Source of the DNA: Sialis fuliginosa
Taxonomy: Eukaryota > Arthropoda > Insecta > Megaloptera > Sialidae
NCBI GenBank assembly: GCA_961205875.1
Contig: OY540821.1
Coordinates: 13,702,001 to 13,766,000, forward strand
Length of the DNA: 64,000 nt
Direction of reading: 5' to 3'
This document shows positions 24,795 through 37,770 of the stretch, one piece after another. Below the pieces are notes generated by a model. The model was not told where the DNA came from. It saw nothing but the letters and a program-made list of their open reading frames with translations, and ran no database searches. Made by a program: the position numbers and the translations under genes. Numbering within the stretch: position 1 is the first letter of the stretch; each line of letters begins with the position of its first letter.

Positions 24795-27700
24795 GGCTTA
24801 ACGAAAATTTTAAGATTATTCAAATGTTGCTGTACTTTAACAAACGCAAATTATATTCAGAAATTACGAGCTTCGGCTTCTGAACAAGTCAAATAACAAT
24901 AATATTTTGTGTGGATTTTTCTTTCTTTATTAAATTTATATGACCGAGAATCTACGTCTTATACTCAGAAATAAAGTAGAAAAAAGCTTAAATATAAATT
25001 ATTTTCACATTTTGAACAACTCGGGGTTTGTGAAATTACGATTTTCACCGCTTCATAGACAATGGACCTCTTTTATTGTTTCTCACGACTGGAATTCTAA
25101 CAGTCACGTACTAAATTAAATCGTTAACTTTATTGTATTTATACGTTTATAAGTCCCCGTAATGAGTTTCCGTGGACTCTTAATTATTTTATGATCAGAA
25201 AAATTAGTACGGTCTTTTAATAAAGATGCCACTATTATATACTTTTTTAATCAACATAATGTATGTTTTAATATTATTAGGTATTTTTTATATTTTTTTT
25301 TTGTAAAACGTAATTCATATTTTTCGCATGTAAAAACTTTGAAGTAAATACTTAAAAAATATATAATAAAAATGTATTCATAATGCCGTATATGATTATT
25401 TTTCATAAAACACGTTTTTATCTTTACCGTAAACTAGGAAAACTTCGACCGCCGGGAACACTTTGACCAAAAAACAATAATAAAAATGTTATCAAATATT
25501 TAGAAAAGTACTTACTTGAGATTATTACCATTACCATTCAGTTTTAAATATGTACAGAATACATTAAATTGAGATGAATAAAATTACATAAAATGGTGAA
25601 TGCACACGATACTTAGATTTTTAGAAAAACATCAAAACATGATCTGTGGGGATTGGCTAGTCCCTACAATACCAGTCAAGGGTTAATAATATTCGCTTCG
25701 TCAGAAATAATCAAATAGCAGACACATACACAGACGTACATTTACTGTAATAATATCTATAAATAGTACACATCATTGCCATAGAAATATGCTATTTTTA
25801 TTTTACTTTTTTGTTGTTGCTGATATCAGTATTCATTCTAAGTATACTCTCGCAGAAAAAATATTGTACTATACATATACAGTATGTTTTTAAAGTCATT
25901 TTCAGAATACATAGACATATTTTTAATATTTACATATGACGCATAAGTTAATTTTTTTAACCACATCTGGTGTGATGAAAAAATGTATAATTTGATTAAT
26001 AGTGTGATAATACTTCGAGTTATTATACATTAATTAAGTTATTTTGAGTAATATCGTCATGATATGTAAACTATAACACTTCTAAATACAACTATAATCG
26101 GACAAACTTAAACACTAAAATATAATTTCACTTCTTCTTGGTTATACTCTTATGTACGAAGACTTCATGAACATCTTTATAAGCTAACTATTCTGTATCT
26201 TACAAAAACACAAGTTGTAGACGTCGCATCGTTTTGAATTGTATGATAAATACAGAATCAAAACTACTTCCCGTTTAGTTGAAAAGAAGTGACGTTTGCA
26301 TACCAAACAAGAATAAAAAACACGTAGAGAGCCGATGAGTTACAAAAATGAAAATGTCATTCGGAAGTACTATGAAATACGTAAATGTATGTTATTTAAG
26401 AAAAAAAGTTATGGTGATATCGTGATACGACTTGCAAAATATCGAAATTATTTGCAGAAATATTTATACTATGTATGTATATATAATTTTTTGCACATCT
26501 CCGAAAGAAACTCGACAATATCTGAAAACTTAAACGGAAAATATTGGTTTTCGAGTGTAAATAAGCTCTTTTATATATCCAGTGAAATTGAAAAAAATAT
26601 TGATTTTAGTATTTGAATTTAGAATATCCATTTTTGTTATTCCCTCTTTTGTTATAAATTATTTTTTAAAGGTTTTAATTCAACTTTGTAAAAAAAAACT
26701 GTCAGGTACCACGAGACTTTCTTATATGCAATACAAATGTGTATGTATGTATGTAATGTATTTTTTAAAGAAAAACAAAAATTTAAATTATTTTTTGTAA
26801 AATGAATTATTTTTTTAATTTGAAGATGTGGTCGAGTGTTCAAAAATCGGAAAAAAATCATAAATATTGCTTATAGTATTCTATATCATCCCTGCAAATT
26901 TTAAGGCGGACATTTTTATAATGACTTAAAAAAAATTAAGGTTGCTATATAGAGGTCACGCCCACATACATATATCTCTTCAAAAATTAAAAATAATAAA
27001 TAAGAAGAATAATAAAGAAGACTAAGAATGACTTTAAAACTAAAGTAATCAAAACCTTGTTTGTAATAATAATAAATACTTATTTTGACTTTAGAAACTA
27101 ACAATACTTTTAATTATTTTCGAATAATCGAAGAATCTATAAAAAGTTTTCAGTAAAATAGAACTTCAGGCACACATTTCAATTAAACATGCAACGGAAT
27201 AGGCACGTACAGAACCTCGCATCTTCATAAAACAAATTCAGTTTTGTGATAACGTCAGAACAACATGACAGCACGATTTAACAAAGGGATCAAGTTGAAA
27301 GTTAGCAGTAAACAAAAAAAAGAACACATGCAGCAGGGCTACTAAATACTCCCTTTTGCGAAGAACCATGTTTATATAGTTATTTTACTTTAAGAATACA
27401 CCGGAGAAAATATTAATGATTACTGCTTTTAAGACTTCACATTTCACTTTAATAACCACATTTTCAATAATTTAAAAATGTAGAATACAGAAAACACATT
27501 AACTTATACGAATCATATGTCAAAAAAATTATAATAAGTCTGTTCATCAAAAATCAATATTCGTTATTGAGTAAAATATGTATGAACATTCATTTTCATC
27601 ATTTTTACTTTTTCATTTTTCATACATAAAAATATGATATAATAATTGAAATTTCAACGGAAATACACGTTTTGAGAGTCCATGAATTGAGTGACAATCA

Positions 27701-27840
27701 TCTCAATGAGTATAGTACACTGTTGACGTGCATATTAATATTTTAAGTGCTTCACTAAACCGGAAATGAATTTTCTATTACAATTGATTTTTTTTATTTC
27801 TCTAATTATTTTTTTTTACAATACGTAATGGTTAAATGAT
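24795..27840. other. intronic DNA, no gene seen
   Basis: Very AT-rich. Several 60-93-codon frames are composed of low-complexity residues (N, K, I, Y, F) expected by chance in such DNA. Confidence 0.5.
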
Positions 27841-28041
27841 TCTTGGCTTCTTAGTGTAAGCCGCGTCGATTTGGACGTGTTATCGGCCAACGTTTCGTGA
27901 CACATTCTTCTTTTAGAAAAGCCCTGAAGATGTCCACTGCAATGTGTGACGAAACGTTGGCCGATAACACGACCAAATCGACGCGGCTTACACCCAAAAG
28001 CCAAGATCCATATCAAGATCACCGCGGAAGCTTCAAGACTT
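27841..28041. repeat. CTGAAGA...GAAACGT repeat, copy 2, with an inverted partial copy
   Basis: The right half (27,911-28,041, plus) matches 18,907-19,031 closely. The left half (27,841-27,906) is the reverse complement of part of the same unit: AAGCCGCGTCGATTTGG and ATCGGCCAACGTTTCGTG mirror CCAAATCGACGCGGCTT and CACGAAACGTTGGCCGAT. The result is an inverted repeat with ~65-bp arms and a ~35-bp spacer. A 99-codon minus-strand open frame runs through it and is not a real gene. Confidence 0.65.
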
Positions 28042-31000
28042 GTGTAATGGTTAAATGGTTTTTTTAAATAAAAATTGTAATAATAATATAACATAAAATT
28101 TACGATGTATAACAAACCGTTTTCTAAATATTCGTTTTTATAAAATAATGTATAAACAGTTTTGTGATACCGGATTTGATTATTTACTTAATGTCTTGTT
28201 GTTGGTAGATGTTTTAAGGTTTTTCTGTATTTTTAGCAACCCTGTAAAACATTAAGGCACATGAATGGGCGCGTGCCTTTTTACGGTTTCTGTTTGTTTA
28301 CTTTTTATGACTTTAATATTGTTACCTCAATTATTTACTACATACTGGGTGTTTATTTACGAGAACCTACGACATGTTCCACAAAAACCATAAAATTTAC
28401 AAGAAAATTGTACAAATCACATTGTCAGTAGTACAAATAGATTTTTCAATGGAAATTGCAATGATGTTTTATACATTTACAGTTATATTTTTGGCAGTAT
28501 TTGATGTAACATTTGCGATTGATTAAATGTACAAATTCAAAAATTGTTAAAATAAGTAAAGTAACACAAATTGCGAATGAAATATAATTTTAGCAATAAA
28601 AAAATTACAAACTGCATTTTAATTTTGATTAAAAGTAATAAAAAAATAAAAAAATAAAAACTGGGGTAGTAACTTAATGTACTTTATTAAGTGAATTGGA
28701 AGTTTCACTGATGCACAAGACTTCAAAGAAAAAAATCCAAGTTTTCTACAAATTAAAAAAATATAATAAAACAGTCTTCCAAAGTTTTTCTCATGAAATT
28801 TTACTATAAATTAATATAGATATTTTAATAAATGAAACGTCAAGCATCTATTTGTTCATAGTTAAATATACATACAATATACACAATTTTTTTTAGCTTG
28901 AATTTTGGGTTTAGGTTGAATTTTTGCAAAAAATTGGATTTCGACTATGCTCGACCAATACTACAATGCTATATAGGTCACTTTTTTGGCTCCGAACTTT
29001 TTTTTGTGTAGCTGTGTTATTTTTTATAATATTTGGAATGTATTTTGGGTTGAGAATTTTTAAAATTCAAAAATATACTAATCACATAATGCAGTTAAAA
29101 AAATAATAATAAATTATCCGTTTTGTCAAATCAGTTCCTATCATGTTATATTTAAAAATACGCCTACAACCATGTCGTTATTTTCTTATCGTGAATGTAA
29201 ATTTGACTTTTTGAACTTCCGCGTAAACTTTTTATTGTGTGATTAGTACTTCATCTATCACCACATGACGTGGCTTGGCCTCCCTTGATGTGTTCGCATG
29301 TCAAGTTTGATATGAATCAGTCAAATTGGTTCAGACGTTAAAGTTGACGGGAAAAAATTCTGGTGTCATGAAATATTATGTTTTTTAGTACTTAATATTT
29401 TAATTTCGGATGTTATTATGTAAAAAATTTAAAAGCTTAAGTGCTTTTTAAAATATATTGTGATCACATTAGAGGTCTTACAAAAAATTTTATCAGATGA
29501 AAATATTTAAAATTACTGGTTTCACTTTGTTTTATGATTTTTTTTGTTGTACAGATTATATCACTGTAATTTTTTCCAGTTTATTTTACGATCAGTGTAA
29601 TACTATATACTTATATTATAATTTTTGTCTGTTTGTTTCAGTTTGACACAAAAACTACTGAACCGATTTTAATGGGACTTTTATTTTTCAAAATACAAAA
29701 GCTCTAAAATTAATTTGGGCTAATGATATCTGAATTAGGGCAGTTTCGTATTAAGTAAGATTGAATATTGTTATCTTTCAATAAAAATATATAAAACTGA
29801 CATGAAAAATCATAAGTAGATGTAATGTAATTAAACTAAAAATTTAACTTCAGACATGAAAATAATACAATCCATTTTTTATAATATTTATAAAAATGGA
29901 AAGGATTTGATTTTTTTAAATAAAACATAAGATAATCAAAGCATATAAACAGTAATTTTCGATTAATTAATCAACAAGAACTGATCCAATCCACTCAGAC
30001 AGTCCTGATGACCGCAAAAGCCTCAAAACCTCACATTAAACTAATTAATAACTAGAACTATCGACACGATAACAGGTAATCACATATATCGAGCACAATT
30101 CTGATGAAATTGCTGTACGACTCTAGGAAATACGCTATATTGAAACCAATTTGTCTAGCCATCGGTGAAGATGGGTTTGCAACTTTCTAAGAATCTTGGC
30201 AGATATTTTCCACATCGCTTCACGATCTTAAAGTGTGTCTCGATGTGGACTAACCATATCAGCAATACGGTCATTTTCACCCTTTGATTTTCCGATGTTC
30301 ACTCGATATGGTTGTCACAAACATATCATGTTTAAAAGCTGTCGATATGGTGTGTAATAAATAGTTTCGTTCTTTCTCGTCTTTTATTACGATCTTATTG
30401 ATTTTTTAGCGATATGTACTTCCTTATTTATTTTTAAGGCTGTTATATTACAAAGAAAATGAAATAGCAGTTAAGTATAGAGCTGCACATGAAACGAGTT
30501 ATAAAAAATATGTTATATATAATTTAAATATAAAGCTAATTTTTATTAATATATTAATTATCTTTCAAACCAAGACTAATAAATAAAGTTCATATCGTCT
30601 CGGTCTCGTCTCGTCAAAATTTAAAGCTCTTTTATCTCGGTGTGTTTGAAATCTTGTGTTTTTAATCTACTAACTATAGTACTAAATTAAAATAAATAAA
30701 TATTCTACACTAACGTATAAAATTATTAGGTGAAAACCCAAATAATTATTTTAATTAAAAATATCGATCAAACACTTTAAAATATATTATTACATAGTAT
30801 TGAAAAAAGTAAATAAAATAACTGAACAAACGTTACGAAAACAAAGGAGGAAAACAGTATTTAGTTGCCAACATAAACTAGAGAAAATAAATACGTGTTT
30901 TCGTGCCGAATCTGGGAAAAACGAGAAAGGCTTTCTCGATCCCCAACGGCGTAAGTTCCAAGGAGTTGCTTCGACCTCAAGGAGGTTCAATCTCCCCTCT

Positions 31001-33205
31001 TGCCCCCTAGTCTCTTCCCTGTTCCACCGCCTCAATGAGAAGACAGCTTCGATTTATTTGGAACATTACATTTGATTAAATGAATCCACCAAAGGTGAAA
31101 ACCGCAAATGTAAAGTTCTCTTCAGAAAACTAACTTGATTTTTTCTTTGGAAGTTTTATGAGGTATTTGGTCGGTGTTTTTTCTCGACATGATTATTACT
31201 TTTGTTAAAAATGTGCTGTATTAGTTTTGTTTTATGATTTTGAACTCTTTATAGTACATAGTTACAAAAAATGGTTTGTTAAATTCAGGGTTTGGAATCG
31301 AGTCTTTTTTAATTTACTGATTTTTAAAACAATAAATTTAGTCCTGTACACTTTTATGATATTTTCATGACGTGCATTGACAATTCACCGCATGCACAGT
31401 AAGTAAAAAACAATCGTATTAAAATAGTGATATATATATAGGAAAAATATATTGCACGGTTAGTCACCAAAAAAAATCATTTTTTTAATAATACTGCCAG
31501 ACATAAAAATGTTTTTGTCTTAAATAGTCGCCCATGCTTTTATTATTTCACGCGTTTTTTGTTTTTCAAATATATCAGAAGACGAGTACTTGAGAAAAGA
31601 AAAACTTTTTCAATAACTGAAATAAACATTTCATTGACTTTTCCTTTCAAGTAGTAAGCAGACCTGTTTCATTGAAAAACTTTTTTTTTAATGATATCAG
31701 AATCTAAATAAAAATATTTTCAATTTTCATAGATACACTATATCATGTATCCGAACGTTTGCGAATGAAATGATATTTAAATTATTCAATAAAATTATCT
31801 AGAACTCTGGGATTACGACTCATATAATGAAATTCTATATTTTTATAAAAATAAGTACATATAGGTTAAAGGCCACCAGTTATTCATTTTTTTATTAACT
31901 GATTTCAATTTGTATTCTGAAAAAATATTTTTATTATATTTTAATTATTCATCATTAAAAAATTTACTTTTATTTCAATAAAAAAATAAACAAAACAAAA
32001 ATAACTGTTTTAATTAATTACAATAATTATCCATTATATTTTTGTTAATGATGTGCACACTTATTATACAACTAACTGCATTTCCCAATCGAGATAAAAA
32101 CGTAAAACAACATACATATACCTCAAAACTTGCAGTCAAATGCACTCATAAACACAGCGGAAAAAAAAATGGGGGTAAGGGTAATCACGAAGACTGTGTA
32201 TAAACATAGCGATTAAAATCCTATCGCCAACTGGCTTAGTCTTACCAAGGGGCGGTAAATAAGCCCCAGCCCTTCTCAAGTTTGTCGCAGCACGACCTTA
32301 TCGTCTCTCGAGAGCTGTGGAAATTATTTTTCCTTTTTCCCGTAATGTGTTCTCCATGTTTATGCTTCAGATTTCATTTGGCTTTTTTATTTGTTTTTTA
32401 AATTTATTTTTCTTAGATTGTACGTGTATTTTTCTACTCAACGTAAGATTACTATTTAGTTTAAGTTGATTCTTACAATCCCAAAATGACCGCGGATAAT
32501 TCAAAGCATACAGAAGTGAAGAAAATTTGTTTAAAAAAACATACATCTCGTATTTCTAATAAATATATACATACGCACTCATAATATCATATATCTTTTA
32601 CTTTCATCACAAAATATTAAAGAAAAATATTTCCATACAATTCCAGGAATCAGGTTCAATAAATTTTCAATATTTCGAGTTTATATAAAACCTTATATTT
32701 ATTGCTTATAGAAATCCTCACAGCTTTTTTTTATATTAAAGGATTAGAAAGGTAAATGCAATTTTCTTTCTTATTTTTTTTTTAGAAATACGTATATACT
32801 ATATAATAAATTATTATTAAATGGAAGTATTATTTATCTAATAAAAATATACGGGCGTAATATCCAGACTCGATGTAACCATCTAGCTCTATTTCAATAC
32901 AAAAAAGATTAAATAACACCATTGAGCTGTTGGTAAAGAAGTAATCCAGCCGACTAGAATTTCACCTACATCATCATCATCTATTTCAATAACCAAGTAA
33001 ATTTAGAGAGCATTGCGAAATCCTAGAAACTTAAACCCCCTCCCCTTCGCCCGACGTCGGTAGGAAGCTAATATCATTTTATGTACATCAAAATATATCA
33101 ATATATCGAAAAACACGACTTTTTCTAAATATATTTTTAATTACTGTGCATACAAAAGTTAAAAATAATGGCACCAAAAATTATGCCCAACTAATTTCAT
33201 TACAG
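28042..33205. other. intronic DNA, no gene seen
   Basis: Mostly AT-rich. A GC-richer unique patch at 30,895-31,045 (open in both directions for ~80-90 codons, no domain) and another at 32,220-32,320 (with a GGGGC...GCCCC hairpin) could be regulatory. Confidence 0.4.
29630..29725 (+). repeat. ACTACTGAACCGATTTTAAT repeat fragment, 29.6 kb copy
   Basis: AAAAACTACTGAACCGATTT, TAATGGGACTTT, then AAGCTCTAAAATTAAT. A similar string occurs at 48,830-48,920, and a more distant one at 19,805-19,960. These are short remnants of a dispersed insect repeat. Confidence 0.35.
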
Positions 33206-33310
33206 AATGAGTGACTGGCTCATCAACGCCCAGTCCAAACTCCTGAACCTAGAAACGTGAAATTTTAAAGAGGATTTTACGAAATTTTACCCCTAAGGTG
33301 TTTTGAACTT
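33206..33310 (+). repeat. Lepidoptera-type dispersed repeat, copy 2
   Basis: GAATGAGTGACTGGCTCATC, AACGCCCAGTCCAAACTCCT, GAACCTAGAAACGTGAAATT and TTACCCCTAAGG match the order of motifs at 12,570. It is truncated after about 100 bp. Confidence 0.5.
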
Positions 33311-36300
33311 ATGTTATAATGCTACGAGATAAATGTTCATAAAAATAAATACACGAACAAGCTGCAAGTATAAAATAACAAAAATAATTGAAACTTTCTG
33401 ATCCGATATATTTCTAGAAATAATATTAATAAGTACACATAAATCATGTTAGCTTTTGAACGACACACACACCAAACAATTACAAATGCCCCCGTTTACA
33501 CTTACAGCATTCAAGTACAAAAAAGTGTAAAATAAAAAAATGAAAACACACCCGGACGCTTATATTTCAGTACAAGAGTAATATTAAAGTTTATGTCTAG
33601 GAAATATGCTCACCGTTGAGCCATCCATCATTCTCGCACAACTTAGAGACTGGGAACAACACGGGGTGAAAACTTCCTGACAAACAAACTTTAGTGTGCT
33701 CGTTTTGTCCAGGTGCATACGTATACAGAATGCATTTGGATTGCACTATGTCGAACTGAGATAAGGTAAGATGGTGGAGGTGCAGGGAAGTTTTAAGACA
33801 GGAATAGAAAAAGACAATACGGGAAATATTTCAACATGTAGCAAAGTTATTTGAATTAGGTTAATCGTATCATACATAAGTTGACATTAGACAAGTGGCG
33901 CCGAAACCAAATTTTTTCTAGGGGATTTTACTTGGCGTTTTTAAAATTCAAAATTGACTAAAATTTATTTAGCTTGATTAATATCGTATTATTTGTTAAA
34001 AAATAAAAATAAATGTATGATCATTTTCTCACGTTCATATTTGAAAATAACTATTTCTGGAACAGAACTAATAACTGAGAAATAATTTTAGAAAATTTGC
34101 TTTTTGACACATTTCATGCAAAAATGATTGATTCTATTCATATTGTTTGCTATATTATGTAAGAACGATTGATTGTACAACAAGAATGTATGATACATTT
34201 TTATAGATAATCTTATGTGTATTTTTGAGAATAACTCTACAATCGATAAACAAAAACTCATTTTTGATACCTATCGATTTCATTTCGATTATATATTATA
34301 TTAACAACTAAAAAAACGTGTATTAATGCTGAGACTATTTTATATAATACTATACTATAGTATAGTAACTATATTTTGTAATAAAATTTAAAAGATAAAT
34401 TCGATTAGAGTCTATACAACAAATTCTATTAATAAAACAAAAATATTATTCAAATTATTTTTCCCGACATAATTAATAAAATAAATATGAATAATTTTAA
34501 AATTCCATATAGAAACTCATTATAACTTTTTAACTGTAAGTTATCAACACAACAAAAAGGTTATTTGCCACCAAACAATTAATCAAATGTCTATCAATAA
34601 TTTTAACATCCAATATAGAAATTCATTAGCACTTAACACTATTTTCCCCGCCCCTTGGAACAAATGATAGCGCTGCAGGTTGTACCAACAAAACTAAAAC
34701 AATATCGCACATTAATTGTATAACGACCACGTCCGATAAATTGGAACTATTTGTAAAACAATGTGAGGCATGTTTCACTTCTACATTAACATACAAATTT
34801 CTCTAATTAATTCTAGACGCCACACCTCAAGGAATACACGTGTGCACTGCACATATTTTAATCACAGGTTTTATTTGTTTTGACTTTTGACGGAGTGATA
34901 AATTATATAAATGAATATTTGGACTAATAGTCTAGACTCTAGACTAACCGATACTTTTAATGACTTTTTTGATTTATTTATTTTTTGCGTAAAAAATTCA
35001 CTTCTTGACAAAATAATCAGTTATACCTGTAAAAAAAATCCCAAACATTGGCAATTTCTTGACCCATCACAGTAGCTTTCCCTCTTAAAAGATAAGAGTA
35101 CTGTCACCACAGAACCACTGGATTAATATTTTTTATTACTTACAGTATAAAACAGATGCAAATATAAATCTTTTATAAAATTATAACTATGATTATATAA
35201 ATTAACGAGTACATCAATTAATATTAAATCAAGTTTTGGTTGTATATAATTTAGATAACTACGCAATATTATAATTATATAATAAAAGCGAATATAAACC
35301 TTTAACTCGGAACATTTCTTTATGGATAAAGTATGTATTTAAAAAGACTCTCTGTGATATCACTTTAAAAATCAGCGCCAAAGGATTGTGCTTTGAGAAG
35401 AAATCGTTGTACAAAAGGGATCGAGTGCCCGGAGCGAGGACAGACTTGTTTGGCTGCCGATCTAATCTCTTGTGCTTATTTTGCGCGTATAAAAGCCGCG
35501 TATTTAATCTGTATCTTCATAATCGCGTAATAAATTACAAGACGTTTTCTGGTACAGTGCTGATCAAATGCTTTTAATCAAGATTTTGGTGAAAATTATT
35601 ATTAAATTAAGAGCTCGTTATTTTACGTCTAGAAGTAAGTATTGATTTATTTATTTTATAAATTAAATATATGATGCAAAGCAACTAAACCTTCTTCACC
35701 AGTGATGAATAAACCACCGCCTACTACGAAAAGAACTTACTAAAAAAAGGTAATGAAAATACAAAATAGATTTTTTTAATATTCGTAGGTACATTTTGGA
35801 TTACTATGGAGCTTTAACAATACTTTAATAAATAGTCAAAAAACGAATACAATGTGGGTTGGTCGCTAACATCCTATAAATTAGAAAACACTTTCTTTTG
35901 ATTTGTTGCTATTTAGCAATACACGGTACAAAAAGTTGCAAAACACTGCTTCATCGGACACACGCACAAGAATAGCGGAATAATGGAGTACTTGGCTTCG
36001 AAAGTCACGGAATAATTATGTTGTTTCAGCTTTCCGATCTTAGTTCACTGTGGCCCACCCCTTCTCCTCCCTTCGTCACTTTGCTCTTTTGTTTCGCATA
36101 GGACATCCTTTGTTTAAGGTATCCTCCTTGTATCTTTTTTGCTTATGGCTTTTATGTGGGAGAGTCTTATCGGTGAAAAATGAGTTAAGAATCGCCGAGA
36201 AATGGTGTTTACGTTTTAGAACACTAAAAGGATTTCTTGTGGCTTTAAAGGACTCTGACAGTGCTGTTGGGTTGTATATTGAATGTGTACACATTATATG

Positions 36301-36988
36301 TTGTTATAACAGTAACAGATCTTAACACTTTTCAAACTGTGTGCTTGTTAATATATTTTTATTTATCTAAATCTGTTCCTCAAAAAAAACTTTTGTTAAA
36401 ATATCAAATACTTTGACACAATAAGGTAAATAGTAATTATAAATATGCACGCCTCTTTAACTTTTAAATGCATTAATTAATTCAATTAAATACGGTATAA
36501 AAAATTAAAATATAAAAATATCAATACGTTTGAATAAGAAATAAATAGGTAGGTTTAGGTTAAAGTAAGTAAATATGGAGACTGCAATGTTCTCAATCAG
36601 TAAATGTAAACTTTTAGGGGGTTACTGAAGAAATTTAATATATGTATAATGCTCATTTTATTTATTTTCATACGAAAAAAATAATAGGATGAGAGTAGAA
36701 CACACATCCAAACTTTCTTGGGTTGTGCAATAAAAACTATGATACTTGAATGTTTCATAGATATAAATATAGAAAATAAACAATATTTTCATAACTTTCT
36801 AAGCCCCATTTATTACTATCCTGGTCCAAAACTCTATTCCAAGAATGCTTTGGACGTTTCTTAGAAAATGTCCCCTGAAATTAACAGCTTACATCGAGAT
36901 CGAGTACCCGATGGAATCTTTGCATAAATTTCTGTATACGACGCAGTTTAATTATCAGGCAATTACTTTCCATCATTCCACGATCAAC
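33311..36988. other. intronic DNA, no gene seen
   Basis: AT-rich. It holds a TATACTATACTATAGTATAG self-complementary run near 34,349 and a GTCTAGACTCTAGACTAACC motif at 34,931. Frames at 36,050-36,325 on both strands have no domain. Confidence 0.45.
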
Positions 36989-37260
36989 GAGAGAGATGGT
37001 GAATACCGGCATCATATAAACCCATAACCCTATCTTTATCGAACAACCCTTCTCTTACAAAATTGTTATAAAATGAAACATGACATCCAAAAGTGAGAGA
37101 GGTATATACAGGCATCGTATAAACCAATATCTCTATCGTTATCATACAATAGTTCTAGTACAAAAGTTTTAGGAAGCGAAAATTAGAATCATAAAATGAG
37201 AGAGGTATATTCATTTATTTTGGTATCGATTTGACTATCTCTGTTATACATTGTTGACTT
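36989..37260 (+). repeat. three imperfect ~103-bp tandem units
   Basis: Units starting near 36,989, 37,093 and 37,197 share (G/A)TGAGAGAGGTATAT, GGCATC(A/G)TATAAACC, and CTATC.TTATC.AACAA-like blocks. They are diverged, particularly the third. The function is unknown. Confidence 0.5.
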
Positions 37261-37563
37261 CGTACTCGCATAAGCTTCCTTGATAGTACGATATTAGTGT
37301 AATAGGGAATTATGAATTAAGTTTTAGTTCGAGAAGAGAATGTTTTACGACAACGTTTTTATTATAATTTAAAGTAGTTTATTCTGATAAAGGGGTACAT
37401 GGGATAAGAACTATTTCAATATACATAATCTCTATTTATTGATTTATACATTAATAGTAAAGCGCTTAAAAACGATTAGAAATATTTCATTCATATTTAC
37501 TAATCACCAATTTTTTTTTTCTAAACAAAACAATGTTTACTTGAACGAAGAAAATAATAAAAT

Positions 37564-37770
37564 ATCTGCCAAGTAAATGCGCAGTACTTCCTCGTGCTAA
37601 ATTCATCAAAGGCAGTTGGTTAACCATTTAATTTTCATATAATTTTATTAAAAAATACTAATTCGACATTTTTCTTAATACGTGCCTGGTTATTTTTTCG
37701 TATATTTTTTATTTTTTGGCAATTTCAATCTAAATCTAAATTTTTCTGCTATGCAAACGTCAAAATGACA
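37564..37770 (+). repeat. unnamed ~210-240-bp repeat, copy 1
   Basis: It begins ATCTGCCAAGTAAATGCGCA, then TCGTGCTAAATTCA. It ends TTTCAATCTAAATCTAAATT, TGCAAACGTCAAAATGACA. The second copy is at 56,757-56,992 in the same orientation. Confidence 0.6.

Noticed and set aside
27816..28115. 99-codon minus-strand open frame
   Set aside because: It lies wholly across the inverted CTGAAGA...GAAACGT repeats. The peptide is a translation of repeat DNA.
33893..33907. GTGGCGCCGAAACC as a retroviral-type primer binding site after a CA end
   Set aside because: No LTR pair, gag or pol frame is visible on either side. The match is too short to stand alone.
36050..36325. Overlapping open frames on both strands
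   Set aside because: Both are open by chance in a slightly GC-richer patch, and neither peptide has a recognisable domain.
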